Shown here: positions 22,014 through 33,649 of the stretch, in pieces
Position numbering within the stretch: position 1 is the first letter of the stretch
Layout of the letters: every line of letters begins with the position of its first letter
Made by a program: the position numbers and the translations under genes
Source of the DNA: Lepidonotus clava
Taxonomy: Eukaryota > Annelida > Polychaeta > Phyllodocida > Polynoidae
Reading direction: 5' to 3'
Length of the DNA: 64,000 bases
Assembly (NCBI GenBank): GCA_936440205.1
Contig: OW387148.1
Span: 40,211,003 to 40,275,002 of the forward strand
The notes under the pieces: model-generated
Seen by the model: only the letters and a program-made list of their open reading frames with translations
The model's database searches: none
Told to the model about the DNA's origin: nothing

Positions 22014-22611
22014 TTGATATTGTAAATGTTATTTTATATGAAGTGCTGTATATTAAAAAAACATATTTTCTTTACAATTACAATATGCCATAAGAGTAGT
22101 ATTTTGGTGAATTTACCAGAACATGGGAAAAATACGAACTGTTGGGAGGTGAAAATGTTTAGGTTATTTTTAGTTGTTTCTTGTGTCCCAGATCTATAGT
22201 AGCCATGGACTATTGTGGGTGTAAGGACCTATTATGCGAGCGGTCATGAAAGGCTGATAATCTGGTCTGATGACCTCAGGGGCTTCCTCCAGGGTTGCCC
22301 TAAACAGACCAACTACCCAGGGCCCCTCATACCATACAGATTAGGCACCTTCAGGCTGGCTTATCTCAGGCTTATGTCTGTTCTGGTTTGCTTTATCTTT
22401 ATATGTGATTCCTAACATGCATTTATTACCATACTACTTCTAAAATGATATCTTTTCAGATGTTACAGTCTATGCACTGAACTTACTTCAGGCTATACCA
22501 AGAACCAGTGAAATAGGCTGTTACCAGCCAGTCCATTTGGTTGCTGATTTGTTATGTAGTTCTTTAAGGGACCTGCGGGAACCAGCAAATTAGGTCAAGA
22601 CACTATTATTT

Positions 22612-22700
22612 AGTTCCCCTCTCATCCTCTATGTGGTTTCATAGTGTAAGGGTTAGCAACCCCCTCCAAACATGTTATGGGTTTGAATCTTGGAGGGACT
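22612..22700 (+). mobile_element. tRNA-derived SINE T, copy 2
   Basis: A-box-like TAGTGTAAGGGTTAGC at 22642-22657 and B-box-like GGGTTTGAATCTTGG at 22679-22693 have the layout of a Glu/Asp/Val-type tRNA. The block matches 12577-12672 on the other strand. A (TA)n stretch follows at 22703-22714. Confidence 0.6.
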
Positions 22701-22786
22701 TATATATATATATTGCTTTAATTGGGGGATGGACAGATTTCGAGGTCAGGATGTAAAATCTTGCACCCAAAACCATGTCAGCCTTA

Positions 22787-23022
22787 AGCCTGGTTCACAC
22801 CTTACAAATTTTACCCTTACGATTGGGGTTATGACAGCATTGGCAATACATTGAGATAGAATCTGAACATTATAGTGTGAACCCTATCTAGAATTTCATT
22901 GTGTTACAAAAGCTGTCAGACGTATCGTAACAGAACCAGAATTGAATTTCTGTTCTGAACCCGTTACGATGCTGTTGTAACACTTATTGTAACAGGATGA
23001 ATCGTAAGGCGTGAATGGCCCT
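22787..23022. mobile_element. Family M MITE
   Basis: AGCCTGGTTCACACCTTAC at the left and 'gtaaggcgtgaatggccct' at the right are inverted, preceded by TTA. 236 bp, with internal pairing around 'ttacgat'. Single copy in the window. Confidence 0.7.
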
Positions 23023-23029
23023 TAGAGGT

Positions 23030-23660
23030 TCACGATTGCATGAGGAGGTTGCTGTTGGTTAAGTTACACAATGATGTCCTTAAGCTTCTTCTTCATCTCC
23101 CAGCATGACCAGCAAAGATACAAAAACTATTGTACATAATTTATTTTTCTAAATATGTCAGTTTTTATATCAATTAAAGAGACATTAATTTGATCCATGT
23201 CAACCATTTTGAAGGATGTCTCCTTGAAAGAATAAAAAACCTGAATGTTAAATACAATAGAAGGAAGTGAGTTGCAAAAACAAGTGAATGCCAACTTTGC
23301 AGTAATTGGTAACCCTAGAACATTTGCATGTCCAATGTGTGCTGACTTCTAGGACCCTATTAAAACAGGTACAATTCTAGGGAATGTAGGCCAGAGTGAA
23401 AAATAAGATGACTTGTGTGAGTTTCATATTTCAAAGACCTTTGCTATCCATATGAAAGAGAAACATTTAAAAGAAATAAGAAAAGCAGTTGGTCTGTAGG
23501 TAAAAAAGAAAAGAATTCTGTCAGCTAATGAACCAAGTGTGGGTGTTCTTTAAAATCAGCTACAGTGCTTAGCTAAAGTCAAACAAAGTATTTGTGCTCT
23601 AAGGGCAAGGCTGGGAGAAGAAGCTCTGTACTCTCAAGTTGCTTTTTCCAAGTTAATACA
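23030..23660. other. Unique AT-rich DNA
   Basis: No gene, element or recognisable motif. Confidence 0.5.
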
Positions 23661-23671
23661 GCCTGAGAGTG

Positions 23672-23970
23672 AGTGAGTAATGGATGTTTAATGCCATTTT
23701 GACAACTAAGGTCATATTCATGGTGAAAACAGGTTGGGACAAATTCTGTCTTTGGTGATCGTATCTATGAAATGAAGGTGACAGGATGGGCAAACAGCAG
23801 AGGATCAAAATCGAAATCATTTTTGCTGTACCTCATCCCTTAGTGAACCAAGCACCAACTGGGAATTGAACCCAAAGAACCACTAAGTCGGTGCTGGGTC
23901 CCCCCTATCATTGCCATATATAATCAGCAGGGGCTATGCGGGGCCTAGTCTTGCCGGAAACCCCACGGGT
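23672..23970. mobile_element. SINE-like repeat U, copy 2
   Basis: Best-preserved copy: 'gtgagtgagtaatggatg' through 'gacaaattctgtctttggtg', 'ctcatcccttagtgaacc' and 'gaattgaacccaaagaacca' to 'aggggctatgcggggcc'. Confidence 0.65.
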
Positions 23971-24084
23971 TATTCAGCCTAGTGTGTAATAAGACTTGGT
24001 ATGGAAAACTGCAAGAATGACAAAGAATTGTTCTGATTTGGAAAATATAGGGCCATTATATGACCAATTTCTGGGGCAACAACC

Positions 24085-24243
24085 ACATAGATCCCCCCCC
24101 CCCCACACACACACCCTGTCACTCTGAATTTTCTGTTTTAAACATTAAAATAAGGCCTGTTTTCAGACAGTGTCACACTGTTCAACCTACCCACCCACCG
24201 CCCATGTGTGATATAATTTATGGACAGCCCACTATTTCTATTT
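24085..24243 (+). repeat. Dispersed repeat Q, copy 1
   Basis: 'aaataaggcctgttttcag' and 'cagtgtcacactgtt', then 'tttatggacagcccac', shared in the same orientation with 46540-46692. Confidence 0.7.
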
Positions 24244-24244
24244 G

Positions 24245-25430
24245 ATCTACGGATTGTGTGAAGGTATCCATTTGACTCGGAGAGATGATTTATTAATCCA
24301 GATACCAAACCAACACGTCAACTTGGCCGCCATTAAGCGGAAGTGGCGGTGGCACCAAAATGGGGATCGGCATGGTTAAGTAGCACCCCGCAAACGGAAC
24401 GGGCTGGAAATGGAAAGAAGGGCGAACAGGAAACTAACAACGTGCCATGATTTGTTCCATGGTTTTAGAGCTGCCAGCATTGTCGAATAGATTATAAGCG
24501 CCGTGATTGAATGGATAGTGGGCAGCGGGGTGGTTAAATCGAATCAGAAAAAAGGGGAATTTGATAGGGTTAGACGGACTAAATAGCAATGATAGATACC
24601 CATAACCCAATTTGTTGCATTCATAACTCAATTCGTGTAATATCTAAATGCATGTTTAGGTTTTTTTAAACGACTATGTAAAGATTTTAAACACATGAGT
24701 CCCTTAACACACGTTTAATTTCTAAAAATGTTGTACAGATGCGGGTGTCAGTCCCATTGCACAGTAGTTATCTTAGCTAGTTGTTTGTTAGAAACTAGAC
24801 CCATACTAAGATAGACTCAGACTTATGCAAAACTGTGGTGCAATTAGAGAGTAGGTAGATTATGTCACGAACGAGGCAAATAAGATGTGTATGTTGGCAC
24901 TTGTTAGAGTGAAACAAGTGGCCTCTGAAGGCACCTCCGAAATGTGTGGGCTTACAGAGCTGGGATAACACTTGGGTGCGTGAGATAGATAGGTGACTTG
25001 AGATAGGACCGGAGTACTGGTTTGTGAGGAGTAGAGCGGACAACCTCTAAGACTGGCATTGGTCAAAGGAAGCTCAATAGCACAGACGGTCTGGGAACTT
25101 CTTCAGACTTATAGACACAAAGGACACAACTTCTATTATTCTATTGAACAATTCTTTTTACAGTTCTATGTCCCTAAATGAGGCAAGAACTAAAAAACAG
25201 TGACTCAAAGAGGATGTATTACAAGACAAAAGACACACCCCCTGAGAACAATAATTGGAGTTATTGACCTCAGGATCAATAGGCAATGATGAGAAAAGGG
25301 CTAACAATAACTCCCACTGAATCATGGCTTTGAAGGTCCTCACATTTGATACATAGCTGGTGAGTAAGATAGAGACTACAGAGCTTACAAAGACACGTGT
25401 TCCGTAGGTTGGAAAACTTGGATTTTGGAT
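24245..25430. other. Unique DNA with CpG-retaining patch at 24290-24640
   Basis: 24290-24640 is non-repetitive and keeps more CG dinucleotides than its flanks, which would fit a regulatory or conserved non-coding block. No splice-bounded exon found. The rest is featureless. Confidence 0.4.
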
Positions 25431-25434
25431 GTAA

Positions 25435-25631
25435 AGCCCATACCCACTAGGTGACTTTTACACAGTCGGCCGAAGAGTCGGCGGTAAAATCAGCTGACTC
25501 CTATGATCGACTGTGTGTATATCATATTGAAATGTGTGTGTTTGATCGTCTGATTCTACTCTTAAAATCAGCTGATTTTATAGCCGATTAGTTGGCCAAC
25601 TGTGTAAAAATCGCCTAGTGGGCATGAGGCT
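25435..25631. mobile_element. Family A MITE
   Basis: 197 bp from AGCCCATACCCACTAGG to CGCCTAGTGGGCATGAGGCT, flanked by TAA and TTA. Confidence 0.85.
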
Positions 25632-26695
25632 TTAGACATGAGTATTAAAGACAAGGCCAAAAAACTAAGTTCTTCATACCTCAGTCGGTTGGTCACCGTA
25701 TTTTTTTTCTAGTATTTATTTTTAACTGCAATGATAGGCAGAGTTCTCATTTTAGCCATATCTTACTGAATTTCTCCTATATTTTCTATAAAAAGCTTTA
25801 GAGTGGAGGCAAAATAATAGGGTGGGTTGGGAAACATGAGCACAACAATTTTTCTTTTTTTGGCCCAAGTTTGCCTTGTGAGTCAGTGGACTATATTTCT
25901 ATTGTTTCTAACATGATTTCTATACCAGTTTTATCTCAGACATCACATATGAAAAAGTAATGTATCAATGTTTCATAGGAAAAGAACTTAAACTATCAAG
26001 GACTGTTAAGTTTTTTATTGGGATTTCGCATGGTTATACCTACTAATCGACTGTCTTGTAAGTACATTTAAGAATATTAAATGAATGAGGTTAAAAGAGG
26101 GGTCTGCATGGCATGAGAATGGTAATGAAAGTGACAAATGAAATAACATCAGAAAATGAAAAAACACTGTTTCTTTTATTGAACTACAGACTCATTGAAA
26201 GAACCTGGAATACATAATTTCCACAAGAAAACGATAAAGTTTGGTATACCAATGCTGTGTGATACAGCATTCAAATGAATAATTTATTTTTTCAAAAAAT
26301 ATGAAGTATGTAAATTACATTTAAGTAGAATACAAAAGATATCTGTTCATTGAATGTAAATTAAAATATCCAATATGAGAATGAAAATAGTAAACGTTGA
26401 TATGCCAATAGTATATTCTGCAAAGAACACCGTTCTATTACCCATAAAAGGGGTTATAAATGATAAACATACAATGAGCAACAGAGACAAGAATTAAGTA
26501 AAATAAGCAAACATGAGAAACCGAGAAAATAAGTGTTCTCGAGGTCTAGTCTATTTAAAGTCTATAGCTTACACGAGGGAAATGGGAATAAACAGATAAA
26601 ATTAATGGTAAGAGACAGCCTTTTTGTCTCTACAGGGACAAGTACAAATCACTTTAGGAAACCAGTGCTCTCCATATCTAGTCTATAAAGAGGAA
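25632..26695. other. Unique AT-rich DNA
   Basis: No gene, repeat or motif seen. Confidence 0.5.
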
Positions 26696-26700
26696 AGGGT

Positions 26701-26908
26701 GGGATGGTATGGTGGATAGGGCCCTTGTTTCATATATGTGGCAGGCCCAGGTTCAAGTCTGGGCTGCGCCCACTATACCAACTTGCCTTGCCGTCGTTTC
26801 CATCCCCATAGATCCGATAATAGAACTGTCTAAAGTCAAACATGTGAGTGGTCCTGATATAGCTGACAAATTGCTGAGTGAATATTAAACTCCAACAATC
26901 ATCATCTA
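26701..26908 (+). mobile_element. tRNA-derived SINE Y
   Basis: The head has an A-box-like TGGTGGATAGGGC and a B-box GGTTCAAGTCT at 26750-26760, with a closing stem 'gggctgcgccca'. The tail 'gctgacaaattgctgagtg' followed by 'attaaactccaac' is of a type common to SINEs of several invertebrate phyla. One copy here; it abuts a family G element. Confidence 0.7.
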
Positions 26909-26918
26909 CTCTATTAAA

Positions 26919-27282
26919 GAATTCTCCCTATCACGGATAGCCAGCAGTTTCCTGTATTTCACCTGCAGGTTAGCCTAGATCCAGGTGCATTCTGGTTAAT
27001 ATGTGGACAAGTCACAAGGCTTAAGTATAGGAATTTGCACTAACATGCCATTATTTGTAAGTAAACATGACAGACAATTAACATTCAATATTTTTGTTTG
27101 CATTTATATATATCTAATATTTTCTAAGTTGGCTAGAAAACATTTTCATTACAGATTGATACAGAGCAAATATTTCCATTTTTCCTATAGTTTTTCCAGT
27201 GGGTATGTCGAGAAAATCTGTAGAAATTAGCCTGCAGGTGCAAAAAATACTATAAATAAGCTATCTGTGGTAGGGTGAATTG
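26919..27282. mobile_element. Family G MITE, full length
   Basis: The ends 'aattctccctatcacggata' and 'tatctgtggtagggtgaatt' are inverted. Length is 364 bp, against 361 bp for the copy at 39852-40212. 'cctgcagg' sits near both ends. Confidence 0.85.
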
Positions 27283-27500
27283 GAAACAGACAGACAAATG
27301 AATAGAGAAAGTCGTAACCCTAAAAACGGACAGGTGAGGAAACTCTCACCAGGTGGCAGTGCACTTAGCCTGGCGTGAGGCAACCACTTGAGCCCAACCC
27401 GACACACGCAGTAATGATCATTAACGTCGCATGGCGTGACACAACCGTTAAGGGCCCAGGCTTAAAAAAGAACCCTACCCAACCTCCTCCTCCTTCTATG
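27283..27500. other. Unique DNA
   Basis: Two half-similar 'ggcgtga(g/c)(g/a)caacc' phrases near 27372 and 27434 suggest a short local duplication. Nothing else is recognised. Confidence 0.4.
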
Positions 27501-27628
27501 ACTTAAGCCTCATACCCACTAGGCAACTTTTACACAATCAGCTGACAGGTCGGTGGTAAAATCAGCCAACTCCTATGATCATCTGATTTGAGTCGGCGCT
27601 AAAGTTGGCCGATTCTACCCTTAAAATC

Positions 27629-28245
27629 CTGGACCCACTAGGACATTTGTCGACTGACAGATTGGACTAAATGCCATATTCTACTACGCACTCGCAGCTT
27701 GCGGCCACCCAAAAACCGCAAGCAAACGGCCGAAAACGCCAACGGAAAAGTGTTAGCGGCCAGGTGTTGAAAGGTGGAATATAGGTGCTTGCGGCTCCTA
27801 CTTGCGGCCACTGCTTGCGGCCCCTGCTGATTTAAGGCTATATTTCACTTGTTTGCGGCCACCAGATGCAAGCAAACAGCCCCAAACGAGTTTGCAGCAG
27901 CCGCAAATGAGTTTGTGGCGGCCGCAAACGTAGTGGAATATGGGTGTTTGCGGCCTCTATTTGCGGCCTCTATTTGCGACCTCTGTTTGCGTCACCTACT
28001 CAGGGATACCAACATGTTGGTATCTGAACCGCAAATTGCTTGCGGCCCCCTTAAATAGCGGCCGCAAATGCACGCTACCGCAAGGTGGAATATGGCATTA
28101 AGATTCCAGGCCTGCCAACGTGTGATGGGTAAGATCCGTGACAACTTAGGGAGAACCAAGATCATATTTTGTTTTTGATCATCATTTTGCCGCTTTAAAA
28201 TTGCAAAGTGGGTATGGGGCAAAAAACCGCCTAGTGGGTGTCCAG
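27629..28245. mobile_element. Family O MITE nested in family A
   Basis: Ends CTGGACCCACTAGG / CCTAGTGGGTGTCCAG, flanked by CTTAAAATC on both sides (27620-27628 and 28246-28254). A 9-bp duplication is typical of Mutator-like elements and would be unusual for the TWA-targeting families. Its interior is itself split by family N. Confidence 0.75.
27671..28098. mobile_element. Family N MITE nested in family O
   Basis: Ends ATGCCATATTCTACTACG / GGTGGAATATGGCAT, flanked by TAA (27668-27670 and 28099-28101). The interior is crowded with 'tgcggcc' and 'ccgcaaa' words. A second left end ('aaggctatatttcacttg', 27836) shows a compound of a partial and a full unit. A perfect palindrome GATACCAACATGTTGGTATC lies at 28005-28024. 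Confidence 0.75.
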
Positions 28246-28274
28246 CTTAAAATCGCCTAGTGTGTACAAGGCTT

Positions 28275-29145
28275 ATGGCCAGGGAAACTCCGTTTAACAC
28301 TGGAGGAGACCCCCCATCCCTTGGGGCTCCTCCAGGGCGTTCTGTCTGAGGTTTGGTCCTGGTCAGAACTAACCACAAATACCTGTGGTCGTTTAGGGAG
28401 GAGGGTATGGTGATCAATTGGGCGTGTATTCAGAGGCGGGAGGTGGTGGGGATGGGATTTCTTTTGCCTGGATGACGGAGGTTTGAGGTTTGTTCTGAGC
28501 AGTGGTATTCTATATAAATGACACTGTTATGATATTATCTTTGGGATGAACCTCGCGAGAATCGTGTTGTGATATTATTCAGCAAAGAATTAAATGTAAG
28601 GTTTTTCGTGCGTTTTCTATGATAGTTGCCATGGTGCAAAGCTGAGGCTATACTGTAATCATTTGCCATTTGTTTTCACCTGAATCTACCTTTTCTTACG
28701 GAAACTTGACAAGTTCTCTTAAACATAACTATATGGAATCAGAATTAACAAGTTTTGATTTCAAATTTCCAACTTTTGCATAGCCAAGTGGCTATAAGAA
28801 CCAGATGGTGATCACCTAAATCGGGTCACGCGATCACATCTGCACAAGGTCAATAAGGCTGAGGACACTACAGTGAAAAGGGTCTATTGATCCCAGTTCA
28901 GTAGTTCGGGACGCTCCATATAGGCCCAACCGAACAGAGGACTTCTTTCTATATTCATCCAAGACAGTCCTTGTAGAAATGCAACATGCTCGAGAATAGG
29001 AAATGTACTGTACCTTTGTGTAACGCCTGCAATTAGTTGACATTGAAGAAGAAAGTGTGTAGCCTATATCCAACAGGTTTGGTCCAGTCACATAATACTA
29101 AAGTGTCAGTAAATCAGGCATTCTGTAGTTTATTTCACGTTTTGC
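28275..29145. other. Unique DNA
   Basis: Holds one more copy of the dispersed 'tctgcacaaggtcaata' motif near 28838 and CTCGCGAGA at 28549-28557. No gene supported. Confidence 0.45.
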
Positions 29146-29149
29146 TTTT

Positions 29150-29644
29150 AGCCTGTATTCCACATACCGATTTTGATAGTGGCGATTTTGCATTTGTAAT
29201 TTTATGATGTTCAAGGAGAAAATGTAATTTTACATATATCCTATAAACCATAATGGAAGAGAATTTCGATATTCTAGATCTTCAAGTCGTAGATGTTGGC
29301 CAGATGACGTCACATCTCTCAAAATAGACTCTCCGCCATATTGGTGATCAATTTATTTTCATCATTATTCGTAGTTCTGAAACATTTAGAACAAATTTAC
29401 ATACCCCATTGACTTCAAATAGATTCAAGGAATCACAACTGTCAGTTATTTTCATCTATTTGAATTTATTTCTTATCCATGTGGTATTAATCACCACTTG
29501 GTGATCATCAAAATCTGGTCACGTGACCACGTCTGCACAATGTCTAGATACATAGCGTGTCTATGTTTAACCTTAATTCCAATTGCCGGCTTTAAAAGTC
29601 GATTTTAGAAATCGGCATCAAAATCGGCATGTGTAATGAAGGCT
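29150..29644. mobile_element. Family B MITE interrupted by repeat S
   Basis: The left part starts AGCCTGTATTCCACATACCG. The right part ('aaatcggcatcaaaatcgg' to 'taatgaaggct') resumes at about 29565. Between them lies foreign sequence including repeat S. Confidence 0.7.
29300..29398 (-). repeat. Dispersed repeat S, copy 2 (inside family B)
   Basis: Reverse complement of 5576-5675: 'ccgccatattggtgatcaa' to 'gttctgaaacatttagaac'. The interval up to 29560 also carries 'tcacgtgaccacgtctgcac', related to 28813-28850. Confidence 0.65.
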
Positions 29645-29839
29645 TAGCCGTCATTGCTGCGTGTGTGGGGGCCCCTTCAGAAGCCAATCTTAGAGGGAGG
29701 TGTGAAAAAAGGACAAGGAGGGTATTTATGGTCCTTGGTTAACTAGGACCATTACGGTAATAGGTGGGGACGTCTTTTAGTACCTGAGGATCGTTATTGG
29801 AATAAAAGTCAGGTGCTCAAGGGTTTGCCCGGAGCAGGG

Positions 29840-29935
29840 ACCCCCCCCCCCCCACACACACACACGCACACACCGGTCACTCTAACTTACCAGTGGCAAA
29901 TCCGGGGAGAGGGCGGGGGGGGGGGGGGGGCAAAA
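29840..29935. repeat. C-run, CA repeat and G-run
   Basis: A C homopolymer at 29841-29853, CA repeats to 29875, and a run of about 14 G at 29917-29930. Confidence 0.9.
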
Positions 29936-30032
29936 GAAACAGTTGCCCTCCCCCCTTCCCTGGACTAAGTTAATTGTTTCAAATAATCTATGTTTGTTGT
30001 TTCATTCAAAAATGATGTGATTTATTTTCACA

Positions 30033-30130
30033 CACCCCCCCCCCCGCCCAAAAAAAACCCACAAAAAAAAAAAGAAAAAGAAAAGAAAAACAAGAAAAAA
30101 AGAAAAAGAAAACAAAAGAAAACAAAAACA
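30033..30130. repeat. C-run and A/G-rich low-complexity tract
   Basis: A C homopolymer followed by an A-rich tract with G/C interruptions. Its poly-Lys translation is an artefact. Confidence 0.95.
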
Positions 30131-30930
30131 GCCGGACTCTGGATCCGCCCCCACTCAACCTGTTCCGATGCATGCACGGACCAGGCGTTGGGACAGGGAC
30201 AGGGTTGGTTGGTCATTGGGGTCATTAGAGAATAAGAATTTATAGAAATGATAGTTATCGTGGTTTTATAATGAGATGAAATGCAGGTTTTATATCGTGC
30301 ACGTGGAGATAAAGATCAAACTTAAATTCCCCATACCACGGAAAGCCTTATTTGGTTATTTTAGGAACCTGCCTAATTTCGTCGACAAAAAACACAGGGA
30401 AATATATAGAAAAGTACAGATCAGAGGTTTCAAGTGAAATATTCCTTCTGCAATCTGACTTTTCTCACTTGTTTTTGTTGTTAGCTATACCTCATATTCT
30501 TAATAGTGAAAATTATAATGCAAAATATAAAAACACACTCATCCTATTGCTGGAGTGAAAGCATGGTATGCATTCCACAAAAAATTGGCGATAATTAGCA
30601 TGAGTTAAAGCGCTTCCATAAAAGATTTGCGATACTCAAAATATTATCGCCAAGGCCTCAAATCAGTATCGTGACGATAATTACAAAATATCGCGGTTTT
30701 AGAAATATATATTTTCACAAATATTAATATATCAAAATATGTATATGTGACCAAGGAAGAAGGCTGTATAGTTTAAGTTTGATTGAGAAAAAATCTGAAG
30801 AGGTTTTAACCTCCGTCTCTTCTCAGTACACGTGAAGAGAGGTGGGCCGTCCCTTTTGGTATTGATTATGTGCCTACACCTATCGTTATAACGAGGTTGT
30901 GTACTTCCGCATATCCAAATTAAACGATCC
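30131..30930. other. Mostly unique DNA
   Basis: 30570-30720 contains several 'cgataat' and 'attatcg' words that partly pair, perhaps a decayed MITE beginning 'gcattccacaaaaaattgg'. No gene. Confidence 0.4.
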
Positions 30931-30934
30931 TTCT

Positions 30935-31690
30935 TTTTTCATGATTATGTGAATGTTTCTGTTTTGCTTGGGTCATGAAATATTTATTACCCGCACTGCC
31001 AGTGAGCGGTACGTACAGGGGCCAGTGCGTATTGCAGAGCTGTACAAACTGCTCCTAATGTTCATAATTTTCAAGATATTTGAATTTTGTTCTGGTGATA
31101 AAACAAAGAAGAAACTTCAGCGTTGTCCTCGGGTGTCTGTATGACCCATGGGAATCATACGAACCTCGGGCTTCGTCCTCAGGTAGCAACGATTCCCTCT
31201 GATTCGTACAGACACCCTTGGACACCCTCAATGGTTTTTCTCATTATAAGAAGACCCTCAGGGGTCATCTTCGGGTAGCTGGACGAACCTCTGGTTTGTC
31301 CAACTACCCTCCAATGACATCAGCGGGTCTTCTTATGTTATTATCACCCGCTCGGCCAGCGAGCGGTGCATACAAAGGCCCGTGATTATAACCAGGTTGT
31401 ACGTACTGCTCCTCACTTATGCTATTTATAGTATATTTGGACCTTTGATTGGGTGATAAAATATAGAAGAACCTTAGGGGGCATCCGCGGGTGCCTTGGG
31501 TGCCTGTATGACCCATAGGGATGGTGCAAAACTCGGGCTTTGCCCTCGGTGTGTACGATCCCCTATGGGTCGTACAGGCACCCTTTGACACCCTCCACAG
31601 TTCTTAGGGGGCGTCCTCGGTGGCCTGGCCCTCGGTGCGTACGATCACCTATGGGACATACAGGCACTGTGGTTCTTCTTATATTAGTAT
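30935..31690. repeat. Locally duplicated hairpin-rich repeat J
   Basis: Two units (about 30955-31290 and 31335-31690) share 'gccagYgagcggt', 'tgctcctNa' and 'ggtgataaaa'. Each carries a hairpin; in unit 2 the arms GTGCCTGTATGACCCATAGG and CCTATGGGTCGTACAGGCAC enclose about 41 nt. Related pieces lie at 38590-38716, 39022-39215 and 35555-35790. Mobile origin likely, class unknown. Confidence 0.65.
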
Positions 31691-31899
31691 TGCAAATAAT
31701 TATCGGTAATGAAACAGTAGTATTTTGAGAAAACTATTTCCAATGAGTTGTCTTGCAGGCTCCTGAAAATTAGGATCTTAATTCTAGATAACTATCATAA
31801 AGTAGCCATGAAAAATATGTTGCATTTATTGTTACTTTTTAAAGTTAGCCGAAAGCAATACAATGTCAACATTTTGCGAATGTTGCTACCTATTGAAAT

Positions 31900-31950
31900 A
31901 CATTCTATGGCCATAGCCTAGGCCATAGTGAAATATGGACTGTCACCGAA
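31900..31950 (+). repeat. Dispersed repeat R, copy 2
   Basis: 'tggccatagcctaggccat' and 'gtgaaatatggactgt', as at 4826-4890. Confidence 0.6.
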
Positions 31951-31959
31951 GGCTTAAAC

Positions 31960-33075
31960 ATCACTGAAACCAGGGGCAACCCTGAAGTGATTTACTTAAT
32001 AAACAATTTTTTTAAAAAAAAAGTTTGCTTATTCTTGTCTCTGGTCAATTTTAGTGACCCACTGAAATGGGTTTGTTTACTACCATTGTCGTCAACGGGC
32101 AGAAATGCCATGGGTTTTATGGAATTCATTTAAAGTTAAAGTTAGCTTTTATGGTTTATACTCTACCATTAACCAAAGTTAGACCCATAGAATCTTTTTT
32201 CTTTTTTTGTAATTTAAGATTGCAAAATTTGGCAAGTTTGAAAAAACTAAATTGGTTTTGACTCCCTCTAAGGATGATTTCAAACGTTTGTGTAGGAAAA
32301 AACTGCTGACTCACCTGTCCTTGCACCTGTGGCATTGTGGGTAAATCCGCCATCTTGAATTCCCCTGTCTCAGTATTATCTTTCAGAAGTTACAAGTTGT
32401 ATCCTATCTCTAAACAAAGGCTACCTCTTACTATTGAAACATGCCTGCCACACACCATTCACAGCCTCACTCTGGAGTTTGAGTGATCACGTGATCCCAG
32501 GCCCAGGAGAGAGAGTTTGAATGTCAATATGGCTTCCTACCCCTCCCCCCTCCCCCACCTCTCCCCACCTTTCCACACCTTCCCCCAACTGCCACCCCCA
32601 CTCCCCCCCCCCCTTCAGGTGGGAGGTACTTGGTCTAGAAATGGGTTCCGACTGCGGTTGGACCATCAAGGGCTGTAGCTGTCGATCGGCAATTTCACTA
32701 AAAATAAAGGGGGGCTGTCAAACCATCTAACCACTATTTAGGATAACTGTCAATGACAGATTATAATAATCTGATACTAGGTTAAAAGTCAATTGAAGGT
32801 TATCAAATTCCTTCATAATAGCTCTCAAACAAAGTGTCACCTCCTACAACTGACCAAGAAATGTGAAGGTTAATATCTATTTGCAGGGACTGTCTATGAG
32901 GGATTCTGAAAAAACGGCACTGTCAGAGTATCCCAGGTTTTCTTGGGGGCTGTCAAATCCCCCAAAAGGGGGACTGTAGTTTCGCAGTTAGTACCTACCT
33001 TCATATACTGAGTGCCCCCCCCCCCAGACCAGACCCCCCCCCCCCCATCCCCCCACCCCCTCTATACCTCCAGGT
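31960..33075. other. Unique DNA with low-complexity tracts
   Basis: Holds a possible retroposed tail at 31972-32024 (similar to 12541-12590), a C/T-rich tract at 32538-32615 and C-runs at 33016-33060. No gene supported. Confidence 0.5.
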
Positions 33076-33079
33076 TGCA

Positions 33080-33310
33080 TGAGTTCCCGCCATTACAAGC
33101 AGCCAAAACCAGCAGCCGACATTTTTACTCTTTTACCCGCGGCGGTTTCCCGCCACAGTTTCTTGCTAATTCCATCTCCGAGCGTTTTGTGTGGGGTTTC
33201 GCCCATAATTTGGCCGAAATTGTTTTCGGGTAATTTTGTGATTTTAATGAGGGGCCGCCCGTGCCTATTAGATGGCGAATTAATCGGTTAATTCTGGTTG
33301 TTATGTTTAC
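33080..33310. promoter_or_regulatory. CpG-retaining unique block with an E2F-type site
   Basis: Non-repetitive, richer in CG than its flanks, with CCGCGG and TTTCCCGCC (33146-33154, an E2F consensus). Open frames exist on the plus strand but without a domain. It could be a promoter or a conserved non-coding element. Confidence 0.3.
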
Positions 33311-33649
33311 AATGGGTTAGGTTATTTCAACCCCAACGACCATCAAGGGTCCAGAAATCGTGTTATTCCGCATTATTATTGCAACCTTTTGGAGCCAAGG
33401 CTTTTCTTTGGTTACTTCCAACTCAGAAGACTCCACAATTATGCCAATAATTATCTACGGACAATTTCGTCAGTATTATTTTTATCATGGATACCAGCTT
33501 CAATATTATTGCAACAACTAACAATTTTTGACATAAAATCCATATATACTTAAATGTAATTACACAAAATTGCTCCAATGTAAGAGACTATTGATATGTG
33601 TATGTACAAATATGTATCTTTATAATTATGTGTATATTATATTTGCTTA

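Larger units (their letters stand above)
27506..28273. mobile_element. Family A MITE interrupted by families O and N
   Basis: Left part 27506-27628 starts AGCCTCATACCCACTAGG. The right part 28255-28273 ends 'gcctagtgtgtacaaggct'. Between them is family O with an exact 9-bp duplication of family A sequence. The remaining A sequence (142 bp) is shorter than other copies, so A itself had lost some interior. Confidence 0.75.

Noticed and set aside
30028-30235. Lys-rich and Phe-rich frames
   Set aside because: Products of the C-run and A-rich low-complexity tract.
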